Of a stretch of 64,000 bases of DNA, positions 33,761 through 42,730 are shown one piece after another (position 1 is the first letter of the stretch; every line of letters starts with the position of its first letter). The translations under genes and the position numbers were made by a program. Origin of the DNA: DT-110 sp030148525 (lineage in GTDB: Bacteria; Bacteroidota; Bacteroidia; Chitinophagales; Saprospiraceae); assembly GCA_965227445.1 (NCBI GenBank), contig OZ245751.1:6262001-6326000 (forward strand), in the 5' to 3' direction. Under the pieces are notes generated by a model. It was not told where the DNA came from. It was given only the letters and a program-made list of their open reading frames with translations, and ran no database searches.

Positions 33761-33961
33761 ATGGGAGCAATTGGAGCTGGTATTGCAGCACTGGGCGTAG
33801 GCCTGGGAGTAGGTTTGATCGGTAGCAACGCTATGGAAGCTATCGCTCGCCAACCGGAAGCAGTAGGTGACATTCGTAACAACATGATCCTGACCGCCGC
33901 TTTGGTGGAGGGTGCAGGTCTGTTCGCAATCGTAGTCGCCCTGTTGGCTGTAAACGGTTAA
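33761..33961 (+). CDS. atpE: F0F1 ATP synthase subunit c
   Basis: A 66-residue proteolipid of two helices joined by the polar loop ARQPEAVG. The ion-binding Glu is in the second helix (TAALVEGAGLFAIV) and is followed by Gly, not the Ser/Thr expected in sodium-binding rings, so proton coupling is likely. Gly-rich packing in helix one (GAGIAALGVGLGVGLIG) is normal. The length is short but usual for Bacteroidota. It is preceded by a long spacer with hairpins and followed by a GGCC-GCAA-GGCC hairpin (33969-33980) and a second imperfect one (33993-34024). Confidence 0.95.
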   Translation: MGAIGAGIAALGVGLGVGLIGSNAMEAIARQPEAVGDIRNNMILTAALVEGAGLFAIVVALLAVNG

Positions 33962-33992
33962 TGATTTTGGCCGCAAGGCCGAACAACACAAA

Positions 33993-34028
33993 GGAGGGAC
34001 GGCAGCGGTTGGCTGTCTCCCGCCTTTT
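33993..34028 (+). terminator. imperfect hairpin after atpE
   Basis: GGAGGGACGGCAG pairs imperfectly with CTGTCTCCCGCC and is followed by TTTT. It may attenuate transcription or protect the atpE end of the message. The T-run is too short for a confident terminator call. Confidence 0.4.
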
Positions 34029-34081
34029 CCAAACGAAAATAGTCACTCGGGATATATCCCGATCTAAATAGTACCTAACTC

Positions 34082-34603
34082 ATGGCGAATATGTTGATCC
34101 TGGCCGATTTTACGGTTATGAAACCCGATCCGGGTCTGGTTTTTTGGACATTCCTCATCTTCCTCCTGGTATGGATTATTCTGGGACGCGTGGCCTTCAA
34201 GCCCATCCAGAAAGCCCTGAAACAACGCGAAAATGATATTCAGAGTTCGTTGGACGAAGCCAAACGCGCCCGTGACGAAATGGCCCAACTGCAGTCGCAA
34301 AACGAGCAACTGCTGAAAGAAGCTCAGGTAGAGCGTGCCAAGATTTTGCGCGAAGCAAAAGATACTAAAGAAGCGATCATTAAGGAGGCTAAAGAAGCCG
34401 CCAGTGAGGAAGCAAAAAAGATCGTAGCGGACGCCAAAGCGCAGATCAACAACATGCGTATGGAAACCATGACGAATATCCGCAATGAAGTGGGTACCAT
34501 GGCTGTCGACATTGCTGAAAAAGTGCTCCGCAGTAAGCTGCAAGGCGATAAAGAGCAGGAAGCACTGGTGAACCAACTGGTCGACGAAATCAAATTTAAC
34601 TAG
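34082..34603 (+). CDS. atpF: F0F1 ATP synthase subunit b
   Basis: A 173-residue stator subunit. One N-terminal membrane helix (GLVFWTFLIFLLVWIILGRVAF) is followed by a long charged coiled coil rich in Lys, Glu and Ala (EAKRARDEMAQLQSQNEQLL through ASEEAKKIVADAKAQ), and a C-terminal part contacting delta (MAVDIAEKVLRSKLQ). It links F0 to F1. The start MANMLILADF is favoured by length and position. A G+C-rich hairpin with no T-run (34610-34632) follows in the spacer before atpH. Confidence 0.94.
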   Translation: MANMLILADFTVMKPDPGLVFWTFLIFLLVWIILGRVAFKPIQKALKQRENDIQSSLDEAKRARDEMAQLQSQNEQLLKEAQVERAKILREAKDTKEAIIKEAKEAASEEAKKIVADAKAQINNMRMETMTNIRNEVGTMAVDIAEKVLRSKLQGDKEQEALVNQLVDEIKFN

Positions 34604-34648
34604 GATCTGCGGTAGTCGCCCGCACGGGCTACCCGAAACGATAGTATT

Positions 34649-35221
34649 ATGTCAGTAAGCCGAATTGCCTCGCGGTACGCTAAATCGCTGATCGATCTGG
34701 CCATTGAGCAGGACAAGCTCGAAAGGGTCAAAGACGATGTTGCTTCCTTTGATGCAGCCATCGATGGCAGCCGCGATTTCCTCGTATTTCTCAAAAGTCC
34801 TGTCATTGCCATCTCTAAGAAGAAGAGCATCCTGAAGTTGCTTTTTGACGATAAATACGATGTGTTGACGGTCAAGTTTTTGGAATTGCTTACGCAAAAA
34901 CAACGGGAAGCTTTACTGCCCGAGGTAGCTGATCACTTCATGGTTCAGTACCGGCAATTGAAGCGTATTTCTACTGCCCGGATCACCTCGGCGGTAGGCC
35001 TGACTGACGAAATACTGGCGACCGTAAAAGAGCGCCTGGAGAAAAGCGGTGTGGCTTACGAAAACGTAGAACTGGAAACCAGGGTGGACCCCAAACTGAT
35101 CGGTGGTTTCATCCTGGAATTTGGCGACTACGTATACGACACAAGCATCGCACACAAGCTGGACGAAGTCCGCAAAGAATTTAAAGGGAACCTGTACGAG
35201 TCGAAGATTCTGGCTCGATAA
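34649..35221 (+). CDS. atpH: F0F1 ATP synthase subunit delta
   Basis: A 190-residue subunit with the OSCP/delta N-terminal helical bundle (SRIASRYAKSLIDLAIEQDKLERV) and the conserved C-terminal block DPKLIGGFILEFGDYVYDTS. It caps F1 and binds the b-subunit stalk. Its length is typical. The order b-delta-alpha-gamma is the usual one. Confidence 0.95.
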   Translation: MSVSRIASRYAKSLIDLAIEQDKLERVKDDVASFDAAIDGSRDFLVFLKSPVIAISKKKSILKLLFDDKYDVLTVKFLELLTQKQREALLPEVADHFMVQYRQLKRISTARITSAVGLTDEILATVKERLEKSGVAYENVELETRVDPKLIGGFILEFGDYVYDTSIAHKLDEVRKEFKGNLYESKILAR

Positions 35222-35278
35222 AAAACTTTTTCTGACACCACGTATCTGTCGCCCCGGCAGGTAACAAACTTTTTCGAT

Positions 35279-36880
35279 ATGGTTGACGTAAGACCTGAAG
35301 AAATCTCTCAAATACTCAAGCAACAGATCTCCGGCTTTGAAAACACCGCTGAGCTGGAAGAATACGGTACTGTGCTCCAGGTAGGTGACGGTATTGCCCG
35401 CATCTACGGCCTCACCAACGCGCAGGCGGGGGAGCTCGTGGAATTTGAATCCGGCGTCGAAGCCATCGTACTTAACCTCGAGGAAGACAACGTCGGGGTA
35501 GTATTGATGGGCTCAGGCAGAGGTATCAAAGAGGGCTCCCGTGTGCACCGCACCGGTCGTATTGCCTCCATCAACGTTGGTGAAGGTTACGTAGGACGCG
35601 TAGTGAACCCACTGGGGCAACCCATCGATGGTAAAGGACCGATCGAAGGCACTACCTACGAAATGCCACTGGAACGCAAGGCTCCGGGTGTTATCTTCCG
35701 CCAACCGGTAAACGAACCTCTCCAAACGGGTATCAAGGCAATCGACTCCATGATTCCCATCGGCCGTGGCCAGCGCGAGTTGATCATTGGTGACCGCCAG
35801 ACGGGTAAAACCGCCATCGCCGTGGATACCATTATCAACCAGCGCGAATTCTACGAGCGGGGAGAACCTGTTTTCTGCATCTACGTAGCCTCCGGTCAGA
35901 AAGCCTCTACTGTTGCTCAGATCGCACGTACGCTGGAGGAAAACGGTGCGATGGACTACACCATTATCGTATCCGCTTCTGCTTCGGACCCCGCACCACT
36001 GCAGTTTTACTCTCCGTTTGCGGGAGCTGCGATCGGTGAATACTTCCGCGATACGGGACGTCCCGCACTTATCATCTTCGATGATTTGTCGAAGCAGGCC
36101 GTTGCTTACCGCGAGGTATCGCTGCTGCTGCGTCGCCCTCCCGGACGTGAAGCTTACCCTGGTGACGTGTTCTACCTGCACTCTCGCTTGCTGGAACGCG
36201 CGGCAAAGGTTATCAGCAACGACAAGATTGCCCGTCAAATGAACGATCTGCCTCCGGCCCTGGCCGAAGCCAAAGACGAAAATGGCGAGCCCATTGTACG
36301 GGGTGGTGGTTCTCTGACTGCTCTACCAATCATTGAAACCCAGGCGGGTGACGTATCGGCGTATATCCCGACCAACGTTATCTCTATTACCGACGGCCAG
36401 ATCTTCCTGGAATCCAACCTGTTTAACGCAGGTGTGCGTCCGGCCATTAACGTGGGTATCTCGGTATCTCGTGTGGGTGGATCAGCTCAGATCAAATCCA
36501 TGAAGAAGGTATCCGGTACGTTGAAGCTCGACCAGGCTCAATACCGCGAGCTGGAGGCTTTCGCCAAATTCGGTTCCGACCTCGACCCGGCCACCCAGGC
36601 AGTACTGGAGAAAGGTAAGCGCAACGTGGAAATCCTGAAGCAGCCTCAGTACGCTCCGGTATCCGTAGAGAAGCAAGTAGCGATCATCTACCTGGGTACG
36701 AAAGGCCTTCTGAAGGATGTGCCGGTTGAAAAAGTGAAAGAATTCGAAGAAGTCTTCCTGACTACGCTCGAAAACAATCACCCCGATGTACTTGAAACCT
36801 TCAAAGCCGGTAAGCTGGATGAATCAGCAACCAAGAAGGTGGAGCAGGTGGCAGCCGAACTGACCAGCCAGTACAAGTAA
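35279..36880 (+). CDS. atpA: F0F1 ATP synthase subunit alpha
   Basis: A 533-residue nucleotide-binding regulatory subunit of F1. The N-terminal beta-barrel domain (ISGFENTAELEEYGTVLQVG) precedes the nucleotide fold with GDRQTGKTA (P-loop) and RPALIIFDDLSKQAVAYR. The characteristic alpha-subunit segment NVISITDGQIFLE and the Arg-containing GISVSRVGGSAQIK follow, and the C-terminal domain is helical. It is non-catalytic but supplies the arginine finger. Beta (atpD) and epsilon (atpC) are not adjacent; in many Bacteroidota they form a separate operon. Confidence 0.97.
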   Translation: MVDVRPEEISQILKQQISGFENTAELEEYGTVLQVGDGIARIYGLTNAQAGELVEFESGVEAIVLNLEEDNVGVVLMGSGRGIKEGSRVHRTGRIASINVGEGYVGRVVNPLGQPIDGKGPIEGTTYEMPLERKAPGVIFRQPVNEPLQTGIKAIDSMIPIGRGQRELIIGDRQTGKTAIAVDTIINQREFYERGEPVFCIYVASGQKASTVAQIARTLEENGAMDYTIIVSASASDPAPLQFYSPFAGAAIGEYFRDTGRPALIIFDDLSKQAVAYREVSLLLRRPPGREAYPGDVFYLHSRLLERAAKVISNDKIARQMNDLPPALAEAKDENGEPIVRGGGSLTALPIIETQAGDVSAYIPTNVISITDGQIFLESNLFNAGVRPAINVGISVSRVGGSAQIKSMKKVSGTLKLDQAQYRELEAFAKFGSDLDPATQAVLEKGKRNVEILKQPQYAPVSVEKQVAIIYLGTKGLLKDVPVEKVKEFEEVFLTTLENNHPDVLETFKAGKLDESATKKVEQVAAELTSQYK

Positions 36881-36897
36881 TTCGGATAATTCGAACG

Positions 36898-36950
36898 ATA
36901 GCCGCGGGTGGTGGGTACCATCCGGCCAGCCGCGGTTGCTTTTTTCCCGA
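36898..36950 (+). terminator. hairpin with T-run between atpA and atpG
   Basis: AGCCGCGGGTGG pairs with the CCAGCCGCGGTTGC side across a loop of about 15 bases and is followed by TTTTTT. It may be a partial terminator that lowers atpG expression relative to atpA. It is not a strong terminator by eye. Confidence 0.45.
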
Positions 36951-36983
36951 AAGGGAATATTTACCTAAAGAGATCATATACCG

Positions 36984-37892
36984 ATGGCAGCTAACTTAAA
37001 AGAGGTACGCGAACGGATCAGCTCGATCAACAATACCATGCAGATTACCAAAGCTATGAAGATGGTATCTGCTGCCAAGCTGCGCCGTGCACAACAGGCG
37101 ATCGTAAAGATGAGGCCCTATGCCAATAAGCTGAACGAGATGCTGAGCAATATCCTGGCAAATATTGAAGGTGATGCTTCCACTACCTTTGGTACCGAAC
37201 GTCCGGTCGAACGTGTCTGCATTGTGGTAGTCACCTCTAATCGTGGATTGTGTGGTGCTTTCAATACCAACGTATCTAAAGCTGCGGCGGCTCTGATAAG
37301 AGGAGAATTCGCTCAGGTTGCCAAGGACGGTAAACTCGATGTCCTATGCATCGGTAAAAAAGGGTACGATTACCTGAGTAAGCGCTTTCCCGAAGCTAAC
37401 TTCCGCACGGAATACATAGCGCTCTTTGACGATTTGAGTTTTGATAATGTCGCGCAGGTGTCAGGCGGCTTAATGGACTCTTTCGAAAAAGGAGGATACG
37501 ATGTAGTGCGTGTTGCTTACGGGCGATTCAAGAACGCTGCCGTACAGTTTGCGGAAGTCGAACAGTTCCTGCCGGTAACCAAGATCGAAGAGGAAGAGGA
37601 TACCAGCGAGCATAATGAGATGCGGGCCGACTACATTTTTGAGCCTGGCCAAAAGGAACTTCTGGAATACTTGGTACCCAGCATTCTGAAAACACAATTC
37701 CACAAGTTTCTGCTCGACACCCACGCTTCGGAGCACGGTGCGCGTATGACATCCATGGATAAAGCAACCGACAACGCACAGGAACTCCTGCGCGACCTGA
37801 AAATTTCTTACAACAAAGCGCGCCAGGAGTCGATCACCAACGAGATTCTCGAGATCGTCAGTGGTGCTGCTGCCCTGGAAGGTGGCAATTAG
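36984..37892 (+). CDS. atpG: F0F1 ATP synthase subunit gamma
   Basis: A 302-residue central-stalk subunit. The N-terminal helix MAANLKEVRERISSINNTMQITKAMKMV-type block and VVVTSNRGLCGAFNTN are diagnostic, as is the C-terminal helix HGARMTSMDKATDNAQELL followed by LSYNKARQESITNEILEIVSGA-like residues. An insertion of about 20 acidic residues (EEEEDTSEHNEM) in the middle is typical of Bacteroidota. It is the last gene of the cluster, followed by a strong terminator. Confidence 0.95.
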   Translation: MAANLKEVRERISSINNTMQITKAMKMVSAAKLRRAQQAIVKMRPYANKLNEMLSNILANIEGDASTTFGTERPVERVCIVVVTSNRGLCGAFNTNVSKAAAALIRGEFAQVAKDGKLDVLCIGKKGYDYLSKRFPEANFRTEYIALFDDLSFDNVAQVSGGLMDSFEKGGYDVVRVAYGRFKNAAVQFAEVEQFLPVTKIEEEEDTSEHNEMRADYIFEPGQKELLEYLVPSILKTQFHKFLLDTHASEHGARMTSMDKATDNAQELLRDLKISYNKARQESITNEILEIVSGAAALEGGN

Positions 37893-37928
37893 GCCACTGC
37901 CGCATCAGAACACAACGAAGCAAAAAAA

Positions 37929-37956
37929 AGCGATCCCCCGGGGTCGCTTTTTTTGT
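37929..37956 (+). terminator. rho-independent terminator of atpBEFHAG
   Basis: A perfect stem AGCGATCCCC/GGGGTCGCT (one G-T pair) is followed by a run of seven T. An A-run on the other side makes it bidirectional in form. It lies 37 bases after the atpG stop and ends the operon. Confidence 0.85.
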
Positions 37957-38047
37957 TTTCGTCAATGCGGTGCTTGCACCTCTTGGGAAATACCCGCAAA
38001 TTGTCAGGTGAGCCCCTGCATGCGGCGGTTAAAAACCCAAACAACTT

Positions 38048-39226
38048 ATGCTCTTTCAGATCCTCATCACCATTGGTGCTTCCCAGGCCCTGGCTCTGTC
38101 TATCCTGCTGTTGCTAAAAAGGCAACGACACATTAAAGACCATCTGCTGAGTATGACCCTCATGCTCATGTTTGGAATCATTATGTTATTTAATTACCGG
38201 GAGGAACTGCTAGCGACTCACCTTCCACTTTGCTTGCACTCCTTCACCCTGGCCTACCTGGTGTTGCCGGTTTTCTACCACTATATCCGGGCTGCAACCC
38301 TCGATCAATGTCCTGGTATCACCCGGGATGCACTCCCCCATTTTGTGCCATTTATAGTGGTTGCGATGCTGATGGCTACCAACTACCTGCCCATGCCCTG
38401 GGAAGAGCAGGTACTGTTGTTGGATGCTATCCACCATGGAGGTGGCCCGCTTTGGTTTCAGGTCGTATACTATGGGCTCTTCTTTTTAATGTTTCCGTTT
38501 TATCTGTGGCGCAGCCTGCGCGAGTTGCAGAAGCACGAGGAATACCTGCTCACCCGGTTCTCCTATACCGAAAATGTGGGCTTGGGCTGGCTGAATCGCT
38601 TTATCTGGGCGGTGGCCATCGTGTGGGTCGGATTCGTTGTCTTTGAAGTGATCGGAGGTCAGGTAATGGATTACCGCACTAATGGACTGGGAATGAATAT
38701 GGCCTTTCTGTTGTTCGTGGGATGCATCAGTGCCCTTGGGATCTACGGCTTGCGTTACCAGGCAATCTTTGTGGAACCGGCCGAACGGGTCTCTGAAAAA
38801 CCGGTAGTTCCGCTCACTACCTCACAGACGGAAGAATCCAAAGCTGATCCGGAAGAGACAGCCCGGCAGCTACAGCATCTGCGACGGATTATGGAAGAGC
38901 AAAAACCTCACCTGCAACCACGCCTTACACTCCAGGATCTGGCACAAATATGTGAGATGCCACCACACCAACTTTCCCGTCTGATCAATGATGCTTTGGA
39001 GCAGCATTTCTTTGATTTCATCAACGGATATCGCGTGCAAACGTTCCAGCAACTGGTAGTGGACCCCCAGAAACAATCCTTCACCTTGCTGGCTCTGGCC
39101 CACGAAGCGGGCTTTAACTCTAAATCTACCTTCAATGCCATCTTTAAGAAAGTGACGGGCATTACCCCCAGCGCGTACGCGCGCCAGGTTCGCTCTTCAG
39201 ACGGCCTCGAACCAGCAACATCCTGA
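38048..39226 (+). CDS. membrane-bound AraC-family regulator
   Basis: A 392-residue protein. About residues 1-240 form seven hydrophobic helices (from LFQILITIGASQALALSIL to MAFLLFVGCISALGIYGL), and a linker rich in Thr, Glu and Ser follows. The C-terminal AraC-type DNA-binding domain has two helix-turn-helix units: LTLQDLAQICEMPPHQLSRLIND and the classical ALAHEAGFNSKSTFNAIFKKVTG. This class senses a membrane or external signal directly with its helical domain. It overlaps the next gene by one base. The target is unknown. Confidence 0.87.
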   Translation: MLFQILITIGASQALALSILLLLKRQRHIKDHLLSMTLMLMFGIIMLFNYREELLATHLPLCLHSFTLAYLVLPVFYHYIRAATLDQCPGITRDALPHFVPFIVVAMLMATNYLPMPWEEQVLLLDAIHHGGGPLWFQVVYYGLFFLMFPFYLWRSLRELQKHEEYLLTRFSYTENVGLGWLNRFIWAVAIVWVGFVVFEVIGGQVMDYRTNGLGMNMAFLLFVGCISALGIYGLRYQAIFVEPAERVSEKPVVPLTTSQTEESKADPEETARQLQHLRRIMEEQKPHLQPRLTLQDLAQICEMPPHQLSRLINDALEQHFFDFINGYRVQTFQQLVVDPQKQSFTLLALAHEAGFNSKSTFNAIFKKVTGITPSAYARQVRSSDGLEPATS

Positions 39227-39810
39227 TGGGTACCCGATCCTTTAAGGAGGGCAAACTACAATTCACGTTCCACGAAAGCTGGTTGGTTCGCAAGTACGAT
39301 GCGCATACCTTCTATCAGGGTTTTAGTGGTGTCGGATTGAAGGGGGTTGATTTTATAGCTGTCCGGCCCCGCGAGCTCCTGCTGATCGAAGTGAAAAACT
39401 ACCGTCATATCCGCAATGGCCGACGGCGTGCTGCCGTAGCCCAGGTTCTGGAAGATCCCGAACGCATTGGCCGGTCCATCACTCAGAAAGGCCTGGATAC
39501 CCTAAAGGCCATTCGTGCTATTCGCACCTACTATCTGCGTAAATGGGACTACCGGTGGAGTGTCCCTTTCCTCAAACGCTTCTGGTGGCAGTGGTCGGAC
39601 CGCAGTTTCTGGACCCAGGTTGCTGCTCAAGCCGAAGAGCCCGAGCGCATCTCCTTTCTTATCTGGCTGGCTACTGACCCCGCCGATGCCGGCCTGGCCG
39701 ATATTATCCGCAGGGAGGTCGCAGCGGGTATGCTCGTCACTCCCGGACAAATACTGATCACGGATAACAAGGCACCTTACGATGGGGTGGTTGTGCGCTG
39801 GGTTGTTTAG
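39226..39810 (+). CDS. PD-(D/E)XK-like protein of unknown function
   Basis: A 194-residue protein whose ATG shares its A with the TGA stop of the upstream AraC regulator, so the two are co-translated. The stretch GVDFIAVRPRELLLIEVKNY has the Asp...Glu-x-Lys arrangement of PD-(D/E)XK nuclease folds. A Trp/Arg-rich middle (FLKRFWWQWSDRSFW) may contact a membrane or nucleic acid. No signal peptide is visible. Nuclease activity is only inferred from the motif. The TAG stop opens an inverted repeat. Confidence 0.6.
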   Translation: MGTRSFKEGKLQFTFHESWLVRKYDAHTFYQGFSGVGLKGVDFIAVRPRELLLIEVKNYRHIRNGRRRAAVAQVLEDPERIGRSITQKGLDTLKAIRAIRTYYLRKWDYRWSVPFLKRFWWQWSDRSFWTQVAAQAEEPERISFLIWLATDPADAGLADIIRREVAAGMLVTPGQILITDNKAPYDGVVVRWVV

Positions 39811-39898
39811 AAGATTTCAGACTTTAAGAAGCCAGATAGAAGACAAGACATATATGGTCTTTTCTTCTGTCTGAAGTCTATAGTCTAGCCTCTTCTGG
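39808..39898 (+). repeat. stop-anchored inverted repeat after the nuclease-like gene
   Basis: The arm beginning at the TAG stop (AGAAGATTTCAGACTTTAAG, then AGATAGAAGACA) is mirrored by TGTCTGAAGTCT and TCTTTTCTTCTG words at 39856-39897. The loop is about ACATATATGG. Bases 39899-40077 hold no further gene. Confidence 0.55.
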
Positions 39899-40077
39899 AG
39901 TAATAAATACGTCCGAATACCCAAAGTCGGACGACCAGACTTCATTTTTCCTGCTTTTTTGCTGCGATTCATTGTTGAAAAGTGACCATTCAGATGGGCT
40001 ATTATACAATTCAATGCCCTTGTTCTGAATGTCGTTCGCTGATCAACGAGCTTAGCACCCACAAAAGTCATCGAATT

Positions 40078-41460
40078 ATGAATACCCGACTGGTGTATTT
40101 GACCGTCCTTCTTTTTTTGGCGAAAGCCGGACCCGCTCAATCGGTCCTGGAGGGATACATCGACACCGCACTACAGCAAAACCTACAATTAGAACAGCGG
40201 CGGCTGGATTACCGTCAGCAGGCTGCCAAGCTACAGGAAGCGAAGGCACGTTTATTGCCTACCGTATCCATACAAGCCCGCCTCTCCATGGCCCGGGGCG
40301 GCCGCGCGTTCACGATTCCGGTGGGTGACCTGGTCAATCCGGTATACGATAACCTGAATGCCGTCAATCAACTGGGCGCCGGCTTGTCGGAAGATTATCC
40401 CGCTTTCCCCACCTATCCCAATATCAATAATGTGGAAGAAAACTTCCTGCGCCGGCAGGAGCAGGAGACGGTTGTGCGCCTGCAAGCCCCTGTATACAAT
40501 CCGGTAGTTTTTGCCAACCGACGGATCCAGGAGAAGCAAACCCAGGCTCAGGCTATGGGGCTCGAGGCGTTCAAGCGGGAATTGGTTCGCGATGTGAAGA
40601 CGGCTTATTTCTCATATCTGCAAGCCCGGGAGGCCCTGGTGCTCTACGAAAATACCCGGACCCTGCTTACCGAAAACCTGCGCACCAGCGAGAGTTTATA
40701 CGAAAATCACCAGGTGACACTGGACGAGGTGTACGCAGCCCAGGCCCGATTGCGGGAGATAGAACAACAGTTGGCCGGAGCCTTACAGCAGGAACAATCA
40801 GCTCGAGCTTACCTGAATTTTTTGTTGAAACGTCCGCTGGAGACTTCGATAGCTATCGGTGAGGATACCGGTACGGATGCCAATGCTCTTTCGCTGGAGT
40901 CGGCCCAACAGGAGGCACTCGCCCGACGGGCGGAACTACAACAACTCGATCTGGCACGTCAGGCAACGGAGGAGGCCGTGGGGCTGCGCAAAGCGGCCTT
41001 CCTGCCGAGCATTAATGTGCAGGCCGATTACGGGATCCAGGGCGTTGATTACCGCGTCGACGATCAGTCTGACTTTTTCCTCGGCTCTCTGGTTTTGAGC
41101 TGGAAACTCTTCGATCGGTCGGCGAAACATCAGGTAGAACAGGCTACTCTTGAGGTACAACGCGTACAAAAGCAAGTGGAAGAGACGCGCTCCCAGCTTC
41201 AATTACAGGTAATTGATGCCTGGTATGCGCTGGAAGCTGCCCGCAAGCAGCAAACCCAGACGGAAGCGGAGGTGGAGGCCGCCCGACGTGCTTTTCGACT
41301 GGTATCCAGAAAATACGACCAGGGCCAGGCTAACCAGTTGACACTGTCTGATGCCCGCACCCAAATGACCAATGCCGAAGCCCGGCAGATCATCGCACGC
41401 TATAACCTGCAGATCCGCCTGGCCGAATTAGAATACGCCACTTCAGGTTATAGGTTTTAG
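40078..41460 (+). CDS. TolC-family outer membrane efflux protein
   Basis: A 460-residue protein from MNTRLVYLTVLLFLAKAGPAQ, chosen for its signal peptide; the frame extends 32 codons further up with no such feature. Long Ala/Gln/Glu-rich coiled coils repeat in two halves (LQLEQRRLDYRQQAAKLQEA; then RQATEEAVGLRKAAFLPSINV and FRLVSRKYDQGQANQLTLSD), as in TolC/OprM trimers that form the outer-membrane duct. The adaptor and pump genes follow. The last codons (TSGYRF and stop) are encoded by repeat words GGTTATAGGTTTTAG. Confidence 0.9.
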   Translation: MNTRLVYLTVLLFLAKAGPAQSVLEGYIDTALQQNLQLEQRRLDYRQQAAKLQEAKARLLPTVSIQARLSMARGGRAFTIPVGDLVNPVYDNLNAVNQLGAGLSEDYPAFPTYPNINNVEENFLRRQEQETVVRLQAPVYNPVVFANRRIQEKQTQAQAMGLEAFKRELVRDVKTAYFSYLQAREALVLYENTRTLLTENLRTSESLYENHQVTLDEVYAAQARLREIEQQLAGALQQEQSARAYLNFLLKRPLETSIAIGEDTGTDANALSLESAQQEALARRAELQQLDLARQATEEAVGLRKAAFLPSINVQADYGIQGVDYRVDDQSDFFLGSLVLSWKLFDRSAKHQVEQATLEVQRVQKQVEETRSQLQLQVIDAWYALEAARKQQTQTEAEVEAARRAFRLVSRKYDQGQANQLTLSDARTQMTNAEARQIIARYNLQIRLAELEYATSGYRF

Positions 41461-41545
41461 GTTTGGGGTCTGAGGTAACCTCAACCCCCAAACCTAAAAC
41501 CCCACACCTCAAACCTCAAACCTCAAACCTCAAACCTCAAACCTG
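41447..41545 (+). repeat. stop-anchored hairpin plus 7-bp tandem repeat after tolC-like gene
   Basis: A perfect 16-bp stem joins 41453-41468 and 41486-41501, and the TAG stop of the upstream gene lies within it. Next come about 5.5 copies of CCTCAAA (41506-41543). The TGAGGT/ACCTCA words in the loop extend the pairing. It fills the 127-base gap to the adaptor gene. Confidence 0.8.
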
Positions 41546-41587
41546 TTACTATTTTTTTTACCCAAGCCTAGCAGAATACCACAGACA

Positions 41588-42712
41588 ATGACGAAATACA
41601 TCCAATCCACCTTACTTTTATTCATAATGGCCCTGTCGCTGCAAAGCTGCGGCGATGCGCAGGCTGCCGATACGAAGGCCGAACAGCCAAGGGAGGTGCG
41701 AATCGCCGAAGCAGCTCCGATTGATTACCGGGAAACTATTACCGGCAGTGGCCGTTTGGCCGACCGTGAAGAAATACGTCTGAGCTTTAAAACGGGCGGG
41801 GTCATCAGCTCTGTCCGGGCAGATCCGGGGGATCAGGTACGCAAAGGCCAGGAACTGGCTACCCTCGAACTCGACGAGATTCAGGCCGAGACGCGCAAAG
41901 CCCAACTGGGCACCGAAAAAGCCCAAATCGACCTGGAGAATGCCAGGCTGGCCCTGCGTCTGGCCGAGCGCGATTACCGCAACGCTAAAGGCTTGTACCA
42001 GGATAGCGTAGCCACCCTGGAGCAACTGGAGAATGCGGAGGTTCAGCTCGACAACGCCAAAAATCAATTAGAAACAGCCCGGAAAGGACTGGCATTGAGT
42101 AAGCAAAACCAGGAGGTTGCCAATTTCAACCTGAAATATTCCGTAATCAAGGCACCTGCCAGCGGAACCATCCTGATGCAGCTTGCCGAAGCCGGAGAGA
42201 TTGTAGGTCCCGGTAATCCGGTTTTTTTGTTGGGTACTCAGGCCAGTACCAAAGTGCTGCGCGTTGATGTTACCGACCGCGAGATCGTGCAGTTGCAGGA
42301 GGGGACGCGTGCCACAGTAACTTTTGATGCCTATCCGGGGAAAGTGTTCACCGGCCAGATAGATGAACTGGCAGCTCAGGCCGATCCGCGCACGGGCACC
42401 TATACAGTCGAAATAGCAGTGAACACTGAGGGGCAAAACCTGCTCAGTGGCTTGATCGGTAAAGTGACCATGGAGGCGGGGAATAGCCAGTCACTCCTGC
42501 GCATTCCCATCGACGCCCTCGTGCGTGGCGATGGTGCCCGGGCCGAAATCTTCGTAGTGAAAGAACGGAAAGCCCACTTAAAGCAGGTACAGGTTTTCAG
42601 GATCGAAGGGGAATCCTTGCTGGTACAGGAAGGGTTGTCGGCTAGTGAAAACGTCATTATCAGTGGTGTTGGCTACCTCTCCGACGGACAGGCCGTACAG
42701 GTGATCCGCTAA
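41588..42712 (+). CDS. RND efflux periplasmic adaptor (membrane fusion protein)
   Basis: A 374-residue lipoprotein (lipobox ALSLQSC, Cys near residue 22). It has the barrel-hairpin-lipoyl layout: a first lipoyl half near ADPGDQVRKGQELATLELDE, a coiled-coil hairpin rich in Lys, Glu and Ala (about residues 95-170), a second lipoyl half KYSVIKAPASGTILMQLAEAG, then a beta-barrel with ATVTFDAYPGKVFTGQI and a C-terminal proximal domain. It bridges the pump and the TolC-like protein. The 18-base gap to the pump gene indicates one operon. Confidence 0.92.
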   Translation: MTKYIQSTLLLFIMALSLQSCGDAQAADTKAEQPREVRIAEAAPIDYRETITGSGRLADREEIRLSFKTGGVISSVRADPGDQVRKGQELATLELDEIQAETRKAQLGTEKAQIDLENARLALRLAERDYRNAKGLYQDSVATLEQLENAEVQLDNAKNQLETARKGLALSKQNQEVANFNLKYSVIKAPASGTILMQLAEAGEIVGPGNPVFLLGTQASTKVLRVDVTDREIVQLQEGTRATVTFDAYPGKVFTGQIDELAAQADPRTGTYTVEIAVNTEGQNLLSGLIGKVTMEAGNSQSLLRIPIDALVRGDGARAEIFVVKERKAHLKQVQVFRIEGESLLVQEGLSASENVIISGVGYLSDGQAVQVIR

Positions 42713-42730
42713 CTCTAACAACAAACCAAG

